Shown here: one piece after another, positions 18,321 through 26,452 of the stretch
Layout of the letters: each line of letters starts with the position of its first letter
How positions within the stretch are numbered: the stretch's first letter is position 1
Assembly (NCBI GenBank): GCA_003280265.1
Contig: QCFJ01000008.1
Coordinates: forward strand, 1-42,998
Direction: 5' to 3'
Length of the DNA: 42,998 nucleotides
Source: Prochlorococcus sp. AG-363-G03
Lineage (GTDB): Bacteria; Cyanobacteriota; Cyanobacteriia; PCC-6307; Cyanobiaceae
Notes under the pieces: model-generated
Seen by the model: only the letters and a program-made list of their open reading frames with translations
What the model was told of the DNA's origin: nothing
Database searches by the model: none
Program-made: the position numbers and the translations under genes

Positions 18321-19415
18321 TCAGTTTTTAGTATTTTTTCTTATTTTTAACCAGTAAGTAATTGTCTTATATATAATTGTTACTATTGAAAATGATATAG
18401 CTATAAAAACTAACTCTTTGAATGCTGAATGTAAAGTTGGTAGAGTTAGTGGTATTATTTTATCTGCAATGTAAAGCATATATAATCCTAGTAAAACCCC
18501 GCCTTCACCTCTACTTATAATTCCTTTTGTCCAAAAAATTGGCATGCAAGCAAGTGTCGTGATTACCATAATAGGAATGTCTTTAGTTATTAGTATTTTC
18601 TCAACAACTAAACCACTCTCACCAGATAATACAGAACAGCTACCTAAAACTAGTAGTTGATTTAATAAACAACTTCCAATTACGTTGCCTATTGCTAGAT
18701 CAGTTTGACCACGAATAGCGGCAACTAATGACGTGATTAACTCTGGTAAAGAGGTACCCAGCGATACAATCGTTAACCCAATTATGGCTTCACTAACACC
18801 TATGAGTTCTGCAATTGTTGATGCGCCTTCTATTAGCAGTCGTGATCCAAGAGTAAGCAAGAAAATGCCACCTATTAATTTCACGCATGCATTTAATAAA
18901 CTTGTTGAGTCTTTTTCTATATTGATTTCTGGTTCTGCTTCTTGGGTTCTTTGCGGTTCCTCTCTTGCTGTGCGAATTTCCCAAGTGGTATTTATTACTA
19001 GCGCGACTATTAAAGCTACGCCAAATTGCCAAGTTATCAGCTCTGAAGCGGCCATTCCCCAGACTGCAGTTGATATTCCTAAAAGAAGAGGAATGTCTCT
19101 CCTTACAAGACGACTTCCAACTCTTAAAGGTCGTAATAGCGCACTTCCTCCGAGAACCACCATCACATTGAAAATATTGCTGCCAACAATGTTGCTCAAA
19201 GCAAGACTATCTGATCCAGCAAGGGAGGAGTTGACACTAACAAATAGTTCAGGTGCACTTGTCCCGAGCGATACTATTGTTAAACCAATAACTAGTTGAG
19301 GTATCCCAAGGATTAAAGCTAAAGCTACAGACCCTTGAATAAAGAACTCCCCGCCGCTAAAAAGTAAAAGTATTCCAACAATAAGCTCAAAAAATGATAA
19401 TAACATTGACGGCAT
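18321..19415 (-). CDS. CaCA-family calcium/sodium antiporter (YrbG-like)
   Basis: This 364-residue membrane protein has about ten hydrophobic helices and the two inverted alpha-repeats that form the ion site: SLGTSAPELFVSV with GSNIFNVMVVLG, and SLGTSLPELITSLV with GSCLLNQLLVLG. The Glu in each PEL motif coordinates the cation in this superfamily. It most likely exchanges Ca2+ (or K+) against Na+/H+. A charged loop (about residues 150-172, RTAREEPQRTQEAEPEINIE) separates the halves. It is convergent with gor and divergent from pyrC. Confidence 0.9.
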   Translation of the reverse strand: MPSMLLSFFELIVGILLLFSGGEFFIQGSVALALILGIPQLVIGLTIVSLGTSAPELFVSVNSSLAGSDSLALSNIVGSNIFNVMVVLGGSALLRPLRVGSRLVRRDIPLLLGISTAVWGMAASELITWQFGVALIVALVINTTWEIRTAREEPQRTQEAEPEINIEKDSTSLLNACVKLIGGIFLLTLGSRLLIEGASTIAELIGVSEAIIGLTIVSLGTSLPELITSLVAAIRGQTDLAIGNVIGSCLLNQLLVLGSCSVLSGESGLVVEKILITKDIPIMVITTLACMPIFWTKGIISRGEGGVLLGLYMLYIADKIIPLTLPTLHSAFKELVFIAISFSIVTIIYKTITYWLKIRKNTKN

Positions 19416-19562
19416 AATTGAGTGATTTATTGAGAAACTAAATTAGTGAATTAATTTATATTTTTTATATTTGGTATTATCATAATATCTTAGCTCTTTA
19501 TGGATACTTGAAGACTTATAGATCAAGGTTGCATAAGATATACATTAAAAAGCTTTAATCCT

Positions 19563-20627
19563 GTGATTGCTTCTGTAAATCAAATTTCATTATTAAAGCC
19601 GGATGATTGGCATCTGCATTTGAGAGATGGAAAGATTTTGAAAGGTGTTTTAAGGCACACAGCAAATGTATTTTGCCGTGCTATAGTCATGCCTAATCTT
19701 GATCCGCCAATAACTACTTTAGACCAAGCAATAGGATATAAAAAAAGAATTATACAGTCTATCCCTGAAGGTGTCTCTTTTACTCCATTGATGACAGCAT
19801 ACCTTACGGATGATATGCCTCCAGAGGTTTTAGAAAGAGGCTTTGGAGAAGGTGTCTTCCATGGGGCAAAGCTCTATCCAGCGAATGTGACAACTAATTC
19901 CTCGTATGGGGTTACAGATATAAGAAAAATCGACAATCTATTTGAGACGATGGAAAGAATTGGTATGCCATTATTGATTCATGGAGAAGTGACCGATCTC
20001 AATATTGATGTGTTTGATAGAGAAGCTGTTTTTATTGAGCGTCATCTTGAACCATTATTAAGAAGATTTTCATCACTTAAAGTTGTTTTAGAGCACATCA
20101 CGACAATCGATGCGATTGACTTTGTAGAAAGCAGTCAATTTGATATAGCAGCTACAATCACACCTCATCATTTACATATCAATCGAAATGCAATGTTCAA
20201 TGGTGGGTTAAGGAGTGATTTTTATTGCTTGCCTACAGCTAAGCGTGAAATACATCGTATTGCCCTTAGAAAAGCGGCTACTAGTGGTAAATCCTGCTTT
20301 TTCCTTGGAACTGATTCAGCACCTCATACCCGTAAGTTTAAGGAAAGTTCATGTGGATGTGCAGGAATCTTTAATGCTCCTTTCGCTTTGGAAAGCTATA
20401 TGAAAGTATTTGAAGAAGAAAATGCCCTGGACAAGTTTGAAGCTTTTTCAAGTATTAATGGAGCTACTTTTTATGGATTACCTCTAAATACAGAGCGGAT
20501 AACTTTGGTTAAAGAAAATATTTCCGTACCACAATTTGTTGATGTTGGATTAGATGGTGATCCTAATGATTTTGTAAAACCATTTCATTCAGGAGAAACT
20601 CTTGGCTGGGTTGTACGAGATGTTTAG
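19563..20627 (+). CDS. pyrC: Dihydroorotase, class II
   Basis: This 354-residue enzyme closes carbamoyl-aspartate to dihydroorotate in pyrimidine synthesis. The metal motif DWHLHLRDG (HxH) is near the N-terminus. VVMPNLDPP-like IVMPNLDPPI, GAKLYPANVTTNSSYG with the bridging Lys, HGEV, LEHITT and GTDSAPH complete the amidohydrolase signature. The start is GTG at 19563, as no in-frame ATG is close and homology begins immediately after it. In Prochlorococcus pyrC is followed by tRNA-Leu and then, as I recall, ndhL and trpA. Here the tRNA is interrupted by phage DNA. Confidence 0.95.
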   Translation: MIASVNQISLLKPDDWHLHLRDGKILKGVLRHTANVFCRAIVMPNLDPPITTLDQAIGYKKRIIQSIPEGVSFTPLMTAYLTDDMPPEVLERGFGEGVFHGAKLYPANVTTNSSYGVTDIRKIDNLFETMERIGMPLLIHGEVTDLNIDVFDREAVFIERHLEPLLRRFSSLKVVLEHITTIDAIDFVESSQFDIAATITPHHLHINRNAMFNGGLRSDFYCLPTAKREIHRIALRKAATSGKSCFFLGTDSAPHTRKFKESSCGCAGIFNAPFALESYMKVFEEENALDKFEAFSSINGATFYGLPLNTERITLVKENISVPQFVDVGLDGDPNDFVKPFHSGETLGWVVRDV

Positions 20628-20767
20628 CTAGATTGGTGAATGATTCTTTCCATGGTTATTTAAATCTAGATATACTTAAGAGTACTGATTTAAGCACATA
20701 CGTTTACGCTAATATGTAAATGCCTTAGAGTTGAATCCTGGCATTGTAACAATCGTTGCTATCACTG
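20628..20767 (+). promoter_or_regulatory. Spacer between pyrC and tRNA-Leu
   Basis: This host intergenic segment of 140 bases should hold the end of the pyrC transcript and the tRNA promoter. CTAGATT and AATCTAG-type repeats are present but far apart, and I see no classical terminator. I could not define a promoter with proper -35/-10 spacing. Confidence 0.3.
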
Positions 20768-20810
20768 GGGAGTGTGGCGGAATTGGTAGACGCACCAGAC
20801 TTAAAATCTG
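20768..20810 (+). tRNA. tRNA-Leu(UAA), 5' part only, cut at the phage junction
   Basis: The sequence folds as the 5' part of a tRNA: acceptor strand GGGAGTG, U8, a GCG/CGC D-stem with GGTAGA loop, then anticodon strand CCAGA and loop CTTAAAA with anticodon TAA. The 3' anticodon strand is TCTG, and the next base (C, 20811) breaks pairing where G is expected. No variable arm, T-arm or 3' acceptor strand follows. The 3' half is missing on this side, and the gene as seen cannot give a tRNA. Confidence 0.85.
20768..20810. other. Putative left attachment site (attL core) of the phage
   Basis: The 43 bases from the tRNA 5' end through the anticodon stem are the likely core shared by attB and attP, since tRNA sequence stops exactly here and phage sequence continues. 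Cyanophage P-SSP7 was reported to carry a 42-bp identity to host tRNA-Leu immediately next to its integrase. The length and location match that. The left limit of the core cannot be set without the phage attP or attR. Confidence 0.7.
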
Positions 20811-20838
20811 CACACTCATCATTCATACATACATGTAC

Positions 20839-20867
20839 AGCATCAGCTTAATCGGCTGGTGCTTTTT
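20839..20867 (+). terminator. Rho-independent terminator at the phage left edge
   Basis: AGCATCAGC (20839-20847) pairs with GCTGGTGCT (20855-20863), one T-G wobble, 7-base loop, followed directly by T(4). It lies 28 bases inside the phage. In the phage circle it would end transcription arriving from the integrase side, and in the lysogen it would stop host tRNA-promoter transcription from entering the RNA polymerase gene. Confidence 0.8.
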
Positions 20868-20947
20868 AATTCTTAGGTAAACGTTAGTTATACCAAGGTG
20901 GATAGAGATATACAAATTACCCATACTCAATCTGATGACTTTAATTT
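20868..20947 (+). promoter_or_regulatory. Leader of the phage RNA polymerase gene
   Basis: Eighty AT-rich bases lie between the terminator and the RNAP ATG at 20948. A promoter used by host sigma factors would be expected here, and TTATACC and GATATAC are weak -10 candidates. No Shine-Dalgarno is seen; the start is preceded by GACTTTAATTT. Confidence 0.3.
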
Positions 20948-23293
20948 ATGCCTACACCAGCTCAAATTGATGAGCAAATTAACCATGAACGTGATGCAAT
21001 TGCTCAAGGATTAAAACGTCTTAGAGATCAAACTAAAACATTAGAAGGTAAAGAATATGCTTCAGCTTCTGTCTATGGAGTAACAACAATAGATGCCTTA
21101 TTACCTTTAGTTGTTGATAGAATTAAGGAAACAAATCTAACAATTCATAAAGGTCATAATGGACAATCATTTAAGGAAATTAAACAATATCTAGCTGATA
21201 TTGAACCATTAGCAGCTGCAGCTATAACCTGTAAAATTACTATTGATAAGGTATTTGGATATAAAGAAGGCAGCAATCAAATACAAAATGTATGTGATGC
21301 GATAGGTAAAGGTGTAGAGAATGAGTGTCAAATGAGGCACTATGAAAGACATGCTCCAGGTTTACTAGCAACTCTTAAAAAGAATTACTGGCATAAATCC
21401 ATAGGTACAGGTCAGAAAGTTGTGGTGATTCAAACACTTATGAATCGCTATGAAGTACAAAAATGGGAAACATGGGGTCGAGGAAATAGGGTCAAGCTTG
21501 GTGGCTGGTTACTCAGCTGTGTAATAAACACAAGTCAGTGGTTTACTCAAGAAGTAAGACAAGTTGGTCGTAAGACAAATAGTTATGTAGTACCTACACC
21601 TGAGTTCTTAGCCATCAAAGATGAGGTCATGCACAATGCTGAACTCTTCAGTCCTCTCGCTTGGCCAATGCTTATTGAGCCAAATGACTGGACACCTGAA
21701 AAGCCCGGTGGCTACTTGCTTAACGAGATAATGAAGGGTCACGATATGGTTCGCAGATCTGAGGTGTCCCGTATACAGGGAGAAAGACCTTACGAGTTTT
21801 TAAACAAGATTCAAAAAGTTGCTTACACCCTGAACCCGTTCACTGTTGGAGTAGCTGAAAAGCTTGAAAAGGATGGTACAACTGTTGGTAAATTTCAACC
21901 AATCTTTAACCATGACTTACCTAATAAACCTATTGATATAGCTGAGAATAAAGAAGCTAGAAAACAATACTGTAGAGATGCAGCGAAGGTACAAAACCTT
22001 CAAGCTCAAGAGTTTAGGAAGTCTTGTCGTACAAGGATGACGATGGAGACAGTAGAACGCTTTAAGAATAAAGAGAAGTTCTATATTCCATGGTCTTTTG
22101 ATTACCGAGGGAGGGTTTATCCCATCCCTGCATTTCTAACTCCACAGGATACAGACTTTGGAAAAAGTCTTATAAGATTTGCTGATGAATCCTTTATGGA
22201 TGAGGAGGCAGAGAAATGGCTAAGGTTTCAGCTTGCTACTACATTCGGTCTTGATAAAGAGACTATCAATGAGAGACTTGTTTGGACTTATGAGAATGAA
22301 TGGTTAGTAGAAGAAATTGCTACTGATCCAATAGGTCAACGTCATGAATGGGAGAATGTTGAGGAACCTTGGCAATTCTTAGCTGCATGTGATGAGTTCT
22401 ATCACTGTGTAATCAAGAGAGATCGAATAAGTACTGGTTTACCAATAGCCATAGACGCTACATGTAGTGGTCTACAGATACTGGCAGGTCTCGCTAAAGA
22501 TAAATCAACAGCTGAACTTGTTAATGTATTACCATCAGATAAGCCACAAGATGCTTATAAAGTAATAGCTGAAACATCTAAACCAAATATACCTTTAAAG
22601 CTACGTCCTGACTGGGATCGTAAATGTACAAAGCGTACAGTAATGACGATACCCTACAATGCAAAACCGTTCAGCAATAGATCGTACATTAGAGAAGCTT
22701 TAAAGGATAAGGATATAGAGATTGAGAAGGAAGAGTTAACTCAAACAGTTAACGCTGTTAGAGATGCAATGAATGTCATAGTCCCTGGACCAATGAGGGT
22801 TATGAAATGGATAGAATCAGAGGTTAGTAATGCTATTAAGCGTGGAGCTACCGAACTTAAATGGGTAACTCCATCAGGTTTTATTGTCTCTCAACAAATC
22901 TTTAAGAAAGAATTTGAACGCATAACTTTACGAGTCTTAGGAGAAGCAAGGCTAAAGATGAAAGTTGCTACTGGAGATAGTGCTGAGGTTGATAAGGCTA
23001 GACACAAAGCTGCTACAGCTCCCAACCTCATTCACTCTCTAGATGCCAGTCTCTTATGTCTATCAGCTCTAGACTTTAACCACCCTATAGCTCTCATACA
23101 CGATAGTGTCTTATGTAGAGCTACAGATATGAGCGAGCTATCCAGAATTGTCAGAGAAAAATACATGCACCTGTTTGCAGAGCATGATTACCTAACAGAT
23201 TTCGCTAACCAGATAGGTGCGGAAACTGAACCACCGATTATTGGCGACCTTAAACCTGAGTCAGTAATTGAATCCACTTACTTTTTTTGTTAA
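20948..23293 (+). CDS. Phage single-subunit (T7-type) RNA polymerase
   Basis: This 781-residue polymerase transcribes middle and late phage genes, equivalent to T7 gp1 (883 residues) but shorter in the N-terminal promoter-binding domain, as in other cyanopodoviruses. Catalytic motifs are intact: PIAIDATCSGLQILAGL (first catalytic Asp), KRTVMTIPYNAKPFSNRSYI (the Lys and Tyr of the O helix), NLIHSLDASLL and IALIHDSVLC (second catalytic Asp in HDS). WSFDYRGRVYPIPAFL is also typical. It is the first phage gene after the junction. Its stop overlaps the ATG of the SSB gene (TAATG). Confidence 0.96.
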   Translation: MPTPAQIDEQINHERDAIAQGLKRLRDQTKTLEGKEYASASVYGVTTIDALLPLVVDRIKETNLTIHKGHNGQSFKEIKQYLADIEPLAAAAITCKITIDKVFGYKEGSNQIQNVCDAIGKGVENECQMRHYERHAPGLLATLKKNYWHKSIGTGQKVVVIQTLMNRYEVQKWETWGRGNRVKLGGWLLSCVINTSQWFTQEVRQVGRKTNSYVVPTPEFLAIKDEVMHNAELFSPLAWPMLIEPNDWTPEKPGGYLLNEIMKGHDMVRRSEVSRIQGERPYEFLNKIQKVAYTLNPFTVGVAEKLEKDGTTVGKFQPIFNHDLPNKPIDIAENKEARKQYCRDAAKVQNLQAQEFRKSCRTRMTMETVERFKNKEKFYIPWSFDYRGRVYPIPAFLTPQDTDFGKSLIRFADESFMDEEAEKWLRFQLATTFGLDKETINERLVWTYENEWLVEEIATDPIGQRHEWENVEEPWQFLAACDEFYHCVIKRDRISTGLPIAIDATCSGLQILAGLAKDKSTAELVNVLPSDKPQDAYKVIAETSKPNIPLKLRPDWDRKCTKRTVMTIPYNAKPFSNRSYIREALKDKDIEIEKEELTQTVNAVRDAMNVIVPGPMRVMKWIESEVSNAIKRGATELKWVTPSGFIVSQQIFKKEFERITLRVLGEARLKMKVATGDSAEVDKARHKAATAPNLIHSLDASLLCLSALDFNHPIALIHDSVLCRATDMSELSRIVREKYMHLFAEHDYLTDFANQIGAETEPPIIGDLKPESVIESTYFFC

Positions 23294-23862
23294 TGAGAAA
23301 CATCCACGTCACACCTGATCCCGTAGTACTAGAGGGTTATCAGGCTGTAATGAAGCCAAGTCAGTATGGCTATAGCTTGAGAGCTGTAGTAGGACAAGAC
23401 TTAATTGATAAGTTAGAAGAAGAGAGAACTGATTGTCTTAAGTGGGCTGAGTCTAAGCTCAAGAACCCTAAGAGATCATCACTAAAACCAGAACCTTGGG
23501 AGGAAGTATCCGATGGAAAATACATCATTAAGTTCTCATGGTCAGAAGATAAAAGACCCCCAGTGGTCGATACAGAAGGTACTCCTATTACTGACGCTAA
23601 TACTCCTGTCTACGCTGGAAGTACTGTAAAGCTAGGCTTTATACAGAAGCCTTACCTACTACGAGATGGTATCTCTTATGGTACGTCTCTGAAGCTCTCT
23701 GGAGTGCAGGTAGTGACCTGTCAGGGAGGTGCAGGTGTTGATACAGGAGACTTAGATCAAGCTAGTGTTGCTGAGTTATTCGGCAAGACATCTGGCTTCA
23801 AGGCTGGAGAACCTAACGTAGAGGCAGCTGGTACACCTAGCTCAGTAGAAGATGACTTCTAA
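23293..23862 (+). CDS. Single-stranded DNA-binding protein, T7 gp2.5-like
   Basis: This 189-residue protein corresponds by position (between RNA polymerase and endonuclease I) to T7 gp2.5, which coats single strands and recruits polymerase and helicase. The C-terminal tail is short and acidic and ends SVEDDF. T7 gp2.5 likewise ends in an acidic tail with a terminal Phe, which is needed for protein contacts. The start at ATG 23293 overlaps the RNAP stop. The upstream TTG at 23287 would add two residues and is less likely. The core is divergent, so the identity rests on order, size and tail. Confidence 0.85.
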   Translation: MRNIHVTPDPVVLEGYQAVMKPSQYGYSLRAVVGQDLIDKLEEERTDCLKWAESKLKNPKRSSLKPEPWEEVSDGKYIIKFSWSEDKRPPVVDTEGTPITDANTPVYAGSTVKLGFIQKPYLLRDGISYGTSLKLSGVQVVTCQGGAGVDTGDLDQASVAELFGKTSGFKAGEPNVEAAGTPSSVEDDF

Positions 23863-24212
23863 TGTTCAGGTCTGAACTAGAAGAGAAGGTCTCAGATTTA
23901 CTGTGTGAATTAAAGATTGATTATGAATATGAGCCAACAAGGATTCCATATGAAATACAACATAATTATTCACCAGATTTCCTATTACCCAATGGAATTT
24001 ATTTAGAATGTAAAGGATATTGGGATAGTGCAGACAGAAGAAAGGTCAAGAATGTAGTGGAGCAACATCCAGAGATAGATCTAAGGATGGTCTTTCAAGC
24101 TCCCTATAACAAGATCTCAAAGAAATCAAAGACAACGTACGCGCAATGGTGTGATCGTCACAAGATCCCGTGGTGTGCGTACCACAATATACCAATCGAA
24201 TGGCTCACATAG
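23862..24212 (+). CDS. Endonuclease I (Holliday junction resolvase), T7 gp3-like
   Basis: This 116-residue nuclease resolves branched DNA and helps degrade host DNA. The PD-(D/E)xK motif is visible as YSPDFLLPNG followed by IYLECKGYW (Asp, Glu, Lys), with an upstream helix Glu in SELEEKVSDLL. Length is close to the 149-residue T7 enzyme core. Its ATG shares the last base of the SSB stop, and its end overlaps the primase start (24200) by 13 bases. Confidence 0.93.
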   Translation: MFRSELEEKVSDLLCELKIDYEYEPTRIPYEIQHNYSPDFLLPNGIYLECKGYWDSADRRKVKNVVEQHPEIDLRMVFQAPYNKISKKSKTTYAQWCDRHKIPWCAYHNIPIEWLT

Positions 24213-25798
24213 AGAGCGAATTTGTACGACATACAGCATGTGAAAACTGTGGCAGTAGTGATGCAAAGTCTGAGTATTCAGATGGACATACCTACTGCTT
24301 TGTATGTCACACCCGCACTGCTGGGAATGCAGAAAATACACACACTCATCAAATGTCTAACAATGTACAACTCAAAGGATCTGCCGTACGGCTGCAACGA
24401 AGAGGTATTAGTGAACAGACGAACCAAAAATACAAGATCTTCCGAGACGGAGAACTTCTACGCTTCCATTATTTCACGAGCGACGGAATACTTCAGGGAG
24501 CAAAAGTAAAGACCAAACAGAAAGACTTCTACTATGAAGGGATTACTACCGATACTCTTTTTGGTCAGCATTTATTTCCTAGTAGCGGTAAACGGATTAT
24601 CGTTTATGAAGGTGAATTAGACGCTGCCTCTGGCTATGAGGCAATGACAGGTTGGCCACACGTTAGCCTCCCTCATGGAGCTGCCTCAGCCAAGAAAGAT
24701 ATACAGAAACAGATACCATTATTCCAAGGCTATGAGGAAATTGTACTCTTCTTTGATGGAGATAATGCTGGAAGAAAAGCAGCGGAAGATGCTGCAAGCG
24801 TACTACCACCAGGGAAGGTCAAAATTGCAAGGCTCGACTCCTATAAAGATGCTTCGGAAGCTTTGCAAGCGAATGACTCAGAGGCAATAAGAAGAGCGAT
24901 ATGGGATGCAAAGCCATATCAACCTGACGGAATTGTAGATGCAAAGACACTACTAAATGAAGTCACCACCCCACAGAAAGAATCAGACCATGACTACCCA
25001 TACGAAGGACTTAATAAGAAATTACGAGGGATCAGGTACGGATCACTTATTACATTTACTAGCGGCACTGGCCAAGGAAAATCAACCATCACCCGTGAAA
25101 TTGCAACTCACTTGCTCAACAAAGGTGAGAGAGTTGGATTCTTGGACCTTGAGGCAAGTAATAGACAAACAGCATTAGGTCTTATGTCTACTGCTGTAGG
25201 CAAACCATTACACATAGGTGAACATAGTGAGCAAGAACTCAAAGAGTATTTTTCTAATACCATTGCTAATTGGAATCTCTACATGTTTGATGGCTTTGGT
25301 AGTTATGATCCAGACGTGGTTTACAATCGGATCGAATACCTTGCCAGTGGACTGGAGTGTCGTCTTATATTCCTAGACCATTTGTCCATATTATTAAGTG
25401 GACTTGATGGGGATGAGAGACGAATGATAGATCAGACGATGACTCGTCTAAGAAGTTTAGTTGAACGTACAGGTATAACTCTATTTCTAGTTAGTCACTT
25501 AAGAAGAGCAAGTAATGACAGAAAGTCTTCGGAAGAAGGAGGACGCGTATCCCTCTCTATGTTACGAGGGTCTCATAGTATTTCTCAAATCAGCGATGCA
25601 GTCATCGCTTTGGAACGAGACCAACAGAGCGAAGAAGGAAGAAGTGATACGACTCTTAGAGTCCTTAAAAATCGTTATTCAGGCGAAACAGGAATAGCTA
25701 CAAAATTGACTTATGACTTATCCAACTGCAGATTTAGTGAGAATGAGACTACGGAACCATCCTTTCTACGTGGGACCAGCGAAACCACGGATTTTTGA
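24200..25798 (+). CDS. Primase-helicase, T7 gp4-like
   Basis: This protein of 532 residues primes lagging-strand synthesis and unwinds the fork. An N-terminal zinc ribbon (Cys14, Cys17, Cys33, Cys36) is followed by a TOPRIM domain (VYEGELDAASGYEAM, FFDGDNAGRKAAEDA). The DnaB-like helicase domain has Walker A TSGTGQGKSTITRE and Walker B RLIFLDHLSILLSG, with SHLRRASNDRKS and a C-terminal arginine-finger region. ATG 24200 (MAHIESEF) was chosen because the zinc motif follows directly. A longer frame from 24170 lies inside gp3. Confidence 0.96.
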   Translation: MAHIESEFVRHTACENCGSSDAKSEYSDGHTYCFVCHTRTAGNAENTHTHQMSNNVQLKGSAVRLQRRGISEQTNQKYKIFRDGELLRFHYFTSDGILQGAKVKTKQKDFYYEGITTDTLFGQHLFPSSGKRIIVYEGELDAASGYEAMTGWPHVSLPHGAASAKKDIQKQIPLFQGYEEIVLFFDGDNAGRKAAEDAASVLPPGKVKIARLDSYKDASEALQANDSEAIRRAIWDAKPYQPDGIVDAKTLLNEVTTPQKESDHDYPYEGLNKKLRGIRYGSLITFTSGTGQGKSTITREIATHLLNKGERVGFLDLEASNRQTALGLMSTAVGKPLHIGEHSEQELKEYFSNTIANWNLYMFDGFGSYDPDVVYNRIEYLASGLECRLIFLDHLSILLSGLDGDERRMIDQTMTRLRSLVERTGITLFLVSHLRRASNDRKSSEEGGRVSLSMLRGSHSISQISDAVIALERDQQSEEGRSDTTLRVLKNRYSGETGIATKLTYDLSNCRFSENETTEPSFLRGTSETTDF

Positions 25799-25934
25799 AA
25801 ACAGCGAGTATGAACATCCATGGTATGAACATGCTGAGGAACCACCAAAATTAAATAAACCAGAGCCACCCACCGAGGCGGCAAAGAAGAAAGCAAAGTT
25901 TAAAGACAAGACTTATAAGTGGATGAAGAAATGA
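25713..25934 (+). CDS. Small hypothetical phage protein between primase and DNA polymerase
   Basis: This 73-residue frame overlaps the end of the primase gene (86 bases if it starts at ATG 25713, 56 if at 25743). It stops in an ATGA overlap with the DNA polymerase start at 25931. The protein is Pro/Glu/Lys-rich (EEPPKLNKPEPP) and ends in a basic helix AAKKKAKFKDKTYKWMKK. I do not recognise it. It fills the spacer exactly, which supports it being real. Confidence 0.6.
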   Translation: MTYPTADLVRMRLRNHPFYVGPAKPRIFENSEYEHPWYEHAEEPPKLNKPEPPTEAAKKKAKFKDKTYKWMKK

Positions 25935-26452
25935 CACTCGTGTTTGACCTAGAAACAAATGGTCTACTGCACGATGTAACACGTATTCATTGCATAGCGA
26001 TATACGACTCCACTACAGATGAGATAGAAACGTACAACGATGAAAAGAATAACAAATACTCCATTACTGAGGGACTTAATAAGTTACTTGTTGCTGACAC
26101 GATTGTTGGTCATAACATTATTGGTTTTGACATCCCGTGTATTAGCAAACTATATAACTTTTTCACTCCCCGTTCTCGTGTTGTTGACACTCTTCTTCTA
26201 TCACGTCTATACCACCCAAATATCTATGACATAGACCATAAGCACAAGTGGAGACACATGCCACTACAGCTCTATGGAAGACATAGCTTAGAGAGTTATG
26301 GCTACCGTCTAGGTGAATATAAAGGGGAGTTTGGTAAGACAAGTGATTGGTCAGAGTGGAGTCAAGAAATGGAAGATTACTGCGCTCAAGACGTAGAAGT
26401 TACAAAGAAATTATGCGACCACTTTCACCCCTACCTGACTGGTGCTCGCTAG
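25931..26452 (+). CDS. DNA polymerase gp5, 3'-5' exonuclease part
   Basis: This frame of about 173 residues carries only the proofreading exonuclease domain of a T7-type family A polymerase: Exo I MTLVFDLETNGLL, Exo II VGHNIIGFDIP and Exo III MEDYCAQDVEVTKKL (Tyr-x3-Asp). The reading frame ends with TGAR at TAG 26450-26452. The polymerase domain continues in the -1 frame, so exonuclease and polymerase are separate ORFs here. Inserting one C in the CCCC run (26429-26432) would fuse them as HFHPLPDWCSLEHS. It could be a real split, a frameshift mutation, programmed slippage or a sequencing error. Confidence 0.9.
   Translation: MTLVFDLETNGLLHDVTRIHCIAIYDSTTDEIETYNDEKNNKYSITEGLNKLLVADTIVGHNIIGFDIPCISKLYNFFTPRSRVVDTLLLSRLYHPNIYDIDHKHKWRHMPLQLYGRHSLESYGYRLGEYKGEFGKTSDWSEWSQEMEDYCAQDVEVTKKLCDHFHPYLTGAR

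Noticed and set aside
18733-19299. 188-residue + strand ORF opposite the antiporter
   Set aside because: Antisense shadow of a clear CaCA antiporter with both alpha-repeats.
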